From DASPXY01 sp038227745 (GTDB lineage: Bacteria; Planctomycetota; Planctomycetia; Gemmatales; Gemmataceae): a stretch of 23,194 nucleotides of DNA. The stretch is taken from contig JBBRPS010000045.1 of NCBI GenBank assembly GCA_038227745.1, positions 1-23,194 of the forward strand, given 5' to 3'. How positions within the stretch are numbered: the first letter of the stretch is position 1; each line of letters starts with the position of its first letter. The position numbers and the translations under genes are program-made. The notes beneath the pieces are model-generated. The model saw only the letters and a program-made list of their open reading frames with translations. It was not told where the DNA came from and did not search any database. Below are positions 20,995 through 23,194 of the stretch, one piece after another.

Positions 20995-23194
20995 ATGTTG
21001 TCAGGAAGCAACGAGCGCGGGGCGACCAGCAGCGCACCGGAGGATCTCTTTACCGAGTTGTTCACGCAGCTCTTCGGCATGGAAAAGACCTTGCTACTGG
21101 TGCCGCAGTACCCGGTCACGGACGTTCACAGTGGCAGTCGCTTCATCGATTTCGCGTTGCGGACCCGAGATGAGAGAATCGCCTTTGAGATCGATGGCCT
21201 CGTCTGGCACGTGCCAGACGCCACCTCCGTCGCGAAGTACGAGGACGACCTGCTGAAGCAAAATTCCCTCGTCCATCAAGGCTGGCGGGTCTTCCGCTGG
21301 ACCGACCGCCAAATTGGCCAGGAACCCGAACGGGTCAAGGAGCAACTCCTACTCTTCCTCGAACGACTGCCGGGGCTTCTGCCCTTCGATGATTTCCTGC
21401 CGCGTCAGGCGGGCGAGGTGGTGGAGTTGCGGGCGCATCAGGACGACGCCTTGCTCGCGCTCCAACGGATGAGGGACGAGGGCAAGACGATTGCGCTGGT
21501 TGAGCACGCCACCGGCGCGGGGAAGACGGTCACAGCCATTACCGACGCCCGGCGCCTGGGTGGGCGCACCCTGTGGCTTGTCCACCGGCGCGGCTTGGTC
21601 GCGCAGACACAAAAGGAGTTCCAGAAGTATTGGCCGGAAGCTGAGACGGGCCGCTACTATGCCGGAGCCCACGACGTCGATGCGGATAATCTGGTGGCGG
21701 CGATCCCGAGTGTCGTAGAGCACCTCGATGAGTTCGCGCCCACCGAATTCAGCTATCTGGTGATCGATGAGGCTCACCACGCCGCCGCCGACACCTATCG
21801 TCGCATCCTGGGGTACTTCCAGCCCCGATTCATCCTCGGCCTCACAGCCACTGCGGAACGGGCAGACGGTCAGAACCTGCTGGACATCTTCCGCGATTGC
21901 GCGCACCGCTTGACGCTCCGGGAAGCAGTCGAGCGCGGTGAACTCGTTCCCATTCGCTGCGTTCGCGTGGTAACAAACGTCGATCTGAGCAAGGTGCGCT
22001 GCAACCAGGTCCAGTATAACCGCCGCGATATCGAGGAAACCATCGCCATCCCTGCTCGGGATCGGCTGATCGTGGACACCTACCAGCAACACGTCCCGAA
22101 TCGGAAGGCAGTTGCCTTTGCCGTGAACGTGCGGCATGGGAAGGATCTGGCCGAGGAGTTCCGGCGCGCGGGTGTGGCAGCCCAGAGTGTCTCGGGCCAG
22201 ATGTCTAACCGAGAGCGTGAAGAGCATCTCCAAGCTTTTCGGGAAGGGCGGCTGCGCGTGCTCTGCGCGTGCGACATCCTCAACGAAGGTTGGGATTGCC
22301 CGGACGTCGAGGTCCTCTTGATGGCTCGTCCTACCCTCTCGAAAGTGGTTTATCTCCAGCAACTCGGGCGGGGCACGCGCAGGGCACCGAACAAGGAATG
22401 CTTGATCGTCTTCGACTTCGTGGACAACGCCACGCACTATAACCAATCCCTGAGCCTGCACCGCGTGCTTGGGGAGAAGCGATACCGCCCCGGTGGCTTC
22501 GTGCTCGCGACGCCGCAGTTGCTGGTGGCCGAGGACGGGGCCTTGGGACGCGGTGACCGGCCGACCACAGTTCTCGAAATCGGCCTGTGGGCGAAGGATT
22601 ACCAGGAGATCAACATCTTCAACTGGCAGGAAGAAGTTGCGAACATGATCTCGCTCCCGGACCTTGAGCGCGAGCTGGGCGTGGCTGAGGGGAGGGTGAG
22701 AGGAGCGGTCGAGCGCGGCCAGGTGAAGCCCGACCATACGCTACAGATCGGCGAGAGGATGTACGTCTACGTCCACCGGGACCGCATCGAGGAGATTCGC
22801 GAGGCCATCGGCGCCCCCAGGATGGAGGACCACACGATGCGGGATCGGTTCCTCCTGTTTATTGACGAAATGGACATGACGCTCTCGTACAAGCCTGTGA
22901 TGCTCCTTGCCCTTCTGGACGCTGCTACGGACGGGAAGGCCAAGTTGAGTGAAGTCGTGCAAGAGTTCCGGCGGTTCTACGAGGATCGGAGGGCACACGG
23001 TCTGCTTGTCGAGCGCCCGGGGGCCCGCAAGCAATCGGTGGATGAACTGGATGATGCCAGTCTCCAAAGGCTGATACTCGGGAAGCCGTTTGAGACCTTC
23101 GAGCGCCGGCGCTTCCTGCGGTATGACCGGGACGTGGCCTATGTCCGGTTCGACCCGCGATTGTGGCGGCAACTGAAACCGGAAGACCTGGAGA
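20995..23194 (+). CDS. Nuclease-SF2 helicase fusion (3' end beyond window)
   Basis: At least 733 residues are visible and the gene runs off the window. Residues about 43-115 resemble DUF559/Vsr-type PD-(D/E)XK nucleases: RFIDFAL (D52), AFEIDGLVWH (E65, D67, H72), then GWRVFRWTDRQI. An SF2 helicase core follows, with ATGAGKT (172-178), DEAHH (258-262), LTATAE (283-288) and QQLGRGTRR (455-463). Near 553-600 is an excisionase-like helix-turn-helix (SLPDLERELGVAEGRVRGAV), then a helical tail with LSYKPVMLLALLDA. Such fusions are typical of phage-defence or restriction-like systems acting on DNA. ATG 20995 was chosen for GGAG six bases upstream; ATG 20989 abuts that site. Third positions are less GC-biased than in the core genes, which suits acquired DNA. 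Confidence 0.85.
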   Translation, partial: MLSGSNERGATSSAPEDLFTELFTQLFGMEKTLLLVPQYPVTDVHSGSRFIDFALRTRDERIAFEIDGLVWHVPDATSVAKYEDDLLKQNSLVHQGWRVFRWTDRQIGQEPERVKEQLLLFLERLPGLLPFDDFLPRQAGEVVELRAHQDDALLALQRMRDEGKTIALVEHATGAGKTVTAITDARRLGGRTLWLVHRRGLVAQTQKEFQKYWPEAETGRYYAGAHDVDADNLVAAIPSVVEHLDEFAPTEFSYLVIDEAHHAAADTYRRILGYFQPRFILGLTATAERADGQNLLDIFRDCAHRLTLREAVERGELVPIRCVRVVTNVDLSKVRCNQVQYNRRDIEETIAIPARDRLIVDTYQQHVPNRKAVAFAVNVRHGKDLAEEFRRAGVAAQSVSGQMSNREREEHLQAFREGRLRVLCACDILNEGWDCPDVEVLLMARPTLSKVVYLQQLGRGTRRAPNKECLIVFDFVDNATHYNQSLSLHRVLGEKRYRPGGFVLATPQLLVAEDGALGRGDRPTTVLEIGLWAKDYQEINIFNWQEEVANMISLPDLERELGVAEGRVRGAVERGQVKPDHTLQIGERMYVYVHRDRIEEIREAIGAPRMEDHTMRDRFLLFIDEMDMTLSYKPVMLLALLDAATDGKAKLSEVVQEFRRFYEDRRAHGLLVERPGARKQSVDELDDASLQRLILGKPFETFERRRFLRYDRDVAYVRFDPRLWRQLKPEDLE

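Overview
The window reads as chromosomal DNA of a GC-rich planctomycete, most likely of the Gemmata group. The evidence is a PVC-type haem-binding protein, a Tat-exported Gfo/Idh/MocA oxidoreductase, a Ser/Thr kinase fused to WD40 repeats, and a DUF4912 protein. I cannot name the species from sequence alone.

Layout. (1) 1-4363, minus strand: the front part of an F-type ATP synthase operon, transcribed as atpZ-like, atpI-like, atpB (a), atpE (c), atpF (b), atpH (delta) and atpA (alpha, cut by the window edge). The membrane subunits a, b and c all carry signal-peptide-like N-termini. Subunit a has two strikingly His-rich stretches. Two intergenic spacers inside the operon hold perfect hairpins. 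(2) 4364-5083: a long spacer with candidate divergent promoters. (3) 5084-10388, plus strand: a DUF4912 protein with an N-terminal SAP/Rho-N-like segment, an intrinsic terminator set among heptamer repeats, then a tight run of ApbE flavin transferase, a DoxX-like membrane protein with a large insert, and a Tat-exported Gfo/Idh/MocA oxidoreductase. (4) 10412-12786, minus strand: an acyl-CoA thioesterase, a short MetE-type methyltransferase and a zinc-ribbon membrane protein. A 64-base compound palindrome lies between the last two. (5) 13005-15305, plus: a receptor-like Ser/Thr kinase with WD40 repeats. (6) 15382-18387, minus: a 1001-residue exported PVC-type cytochrome c protein.

(7) 18568-23194 is an accessory, partly decayed region. 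It holds a small gene broken by an in-frame TAG, a VapBC-like toxin-antitoxin pair, small hypothetical genes, and a fragment of a large protein whose parts recall ATP-binding proteins found beside helicases. It ends with a nuclease-helicase fusion that runs off the right edge. This last gene has a DUF559/Vsr-like nuclease segment, an SF2 helicase core and a DNA-binding-like tail. With the fragment nearby it makes the best candidate for an uncharacterised defence locus, but the decisive partner genes would lie beyond the window.

The core blocks (1-6) look like ordinary, well-kept genes of strongly GC-rich codon use. The right-hand part is more mixed in composition, which fits gene gain and loss.
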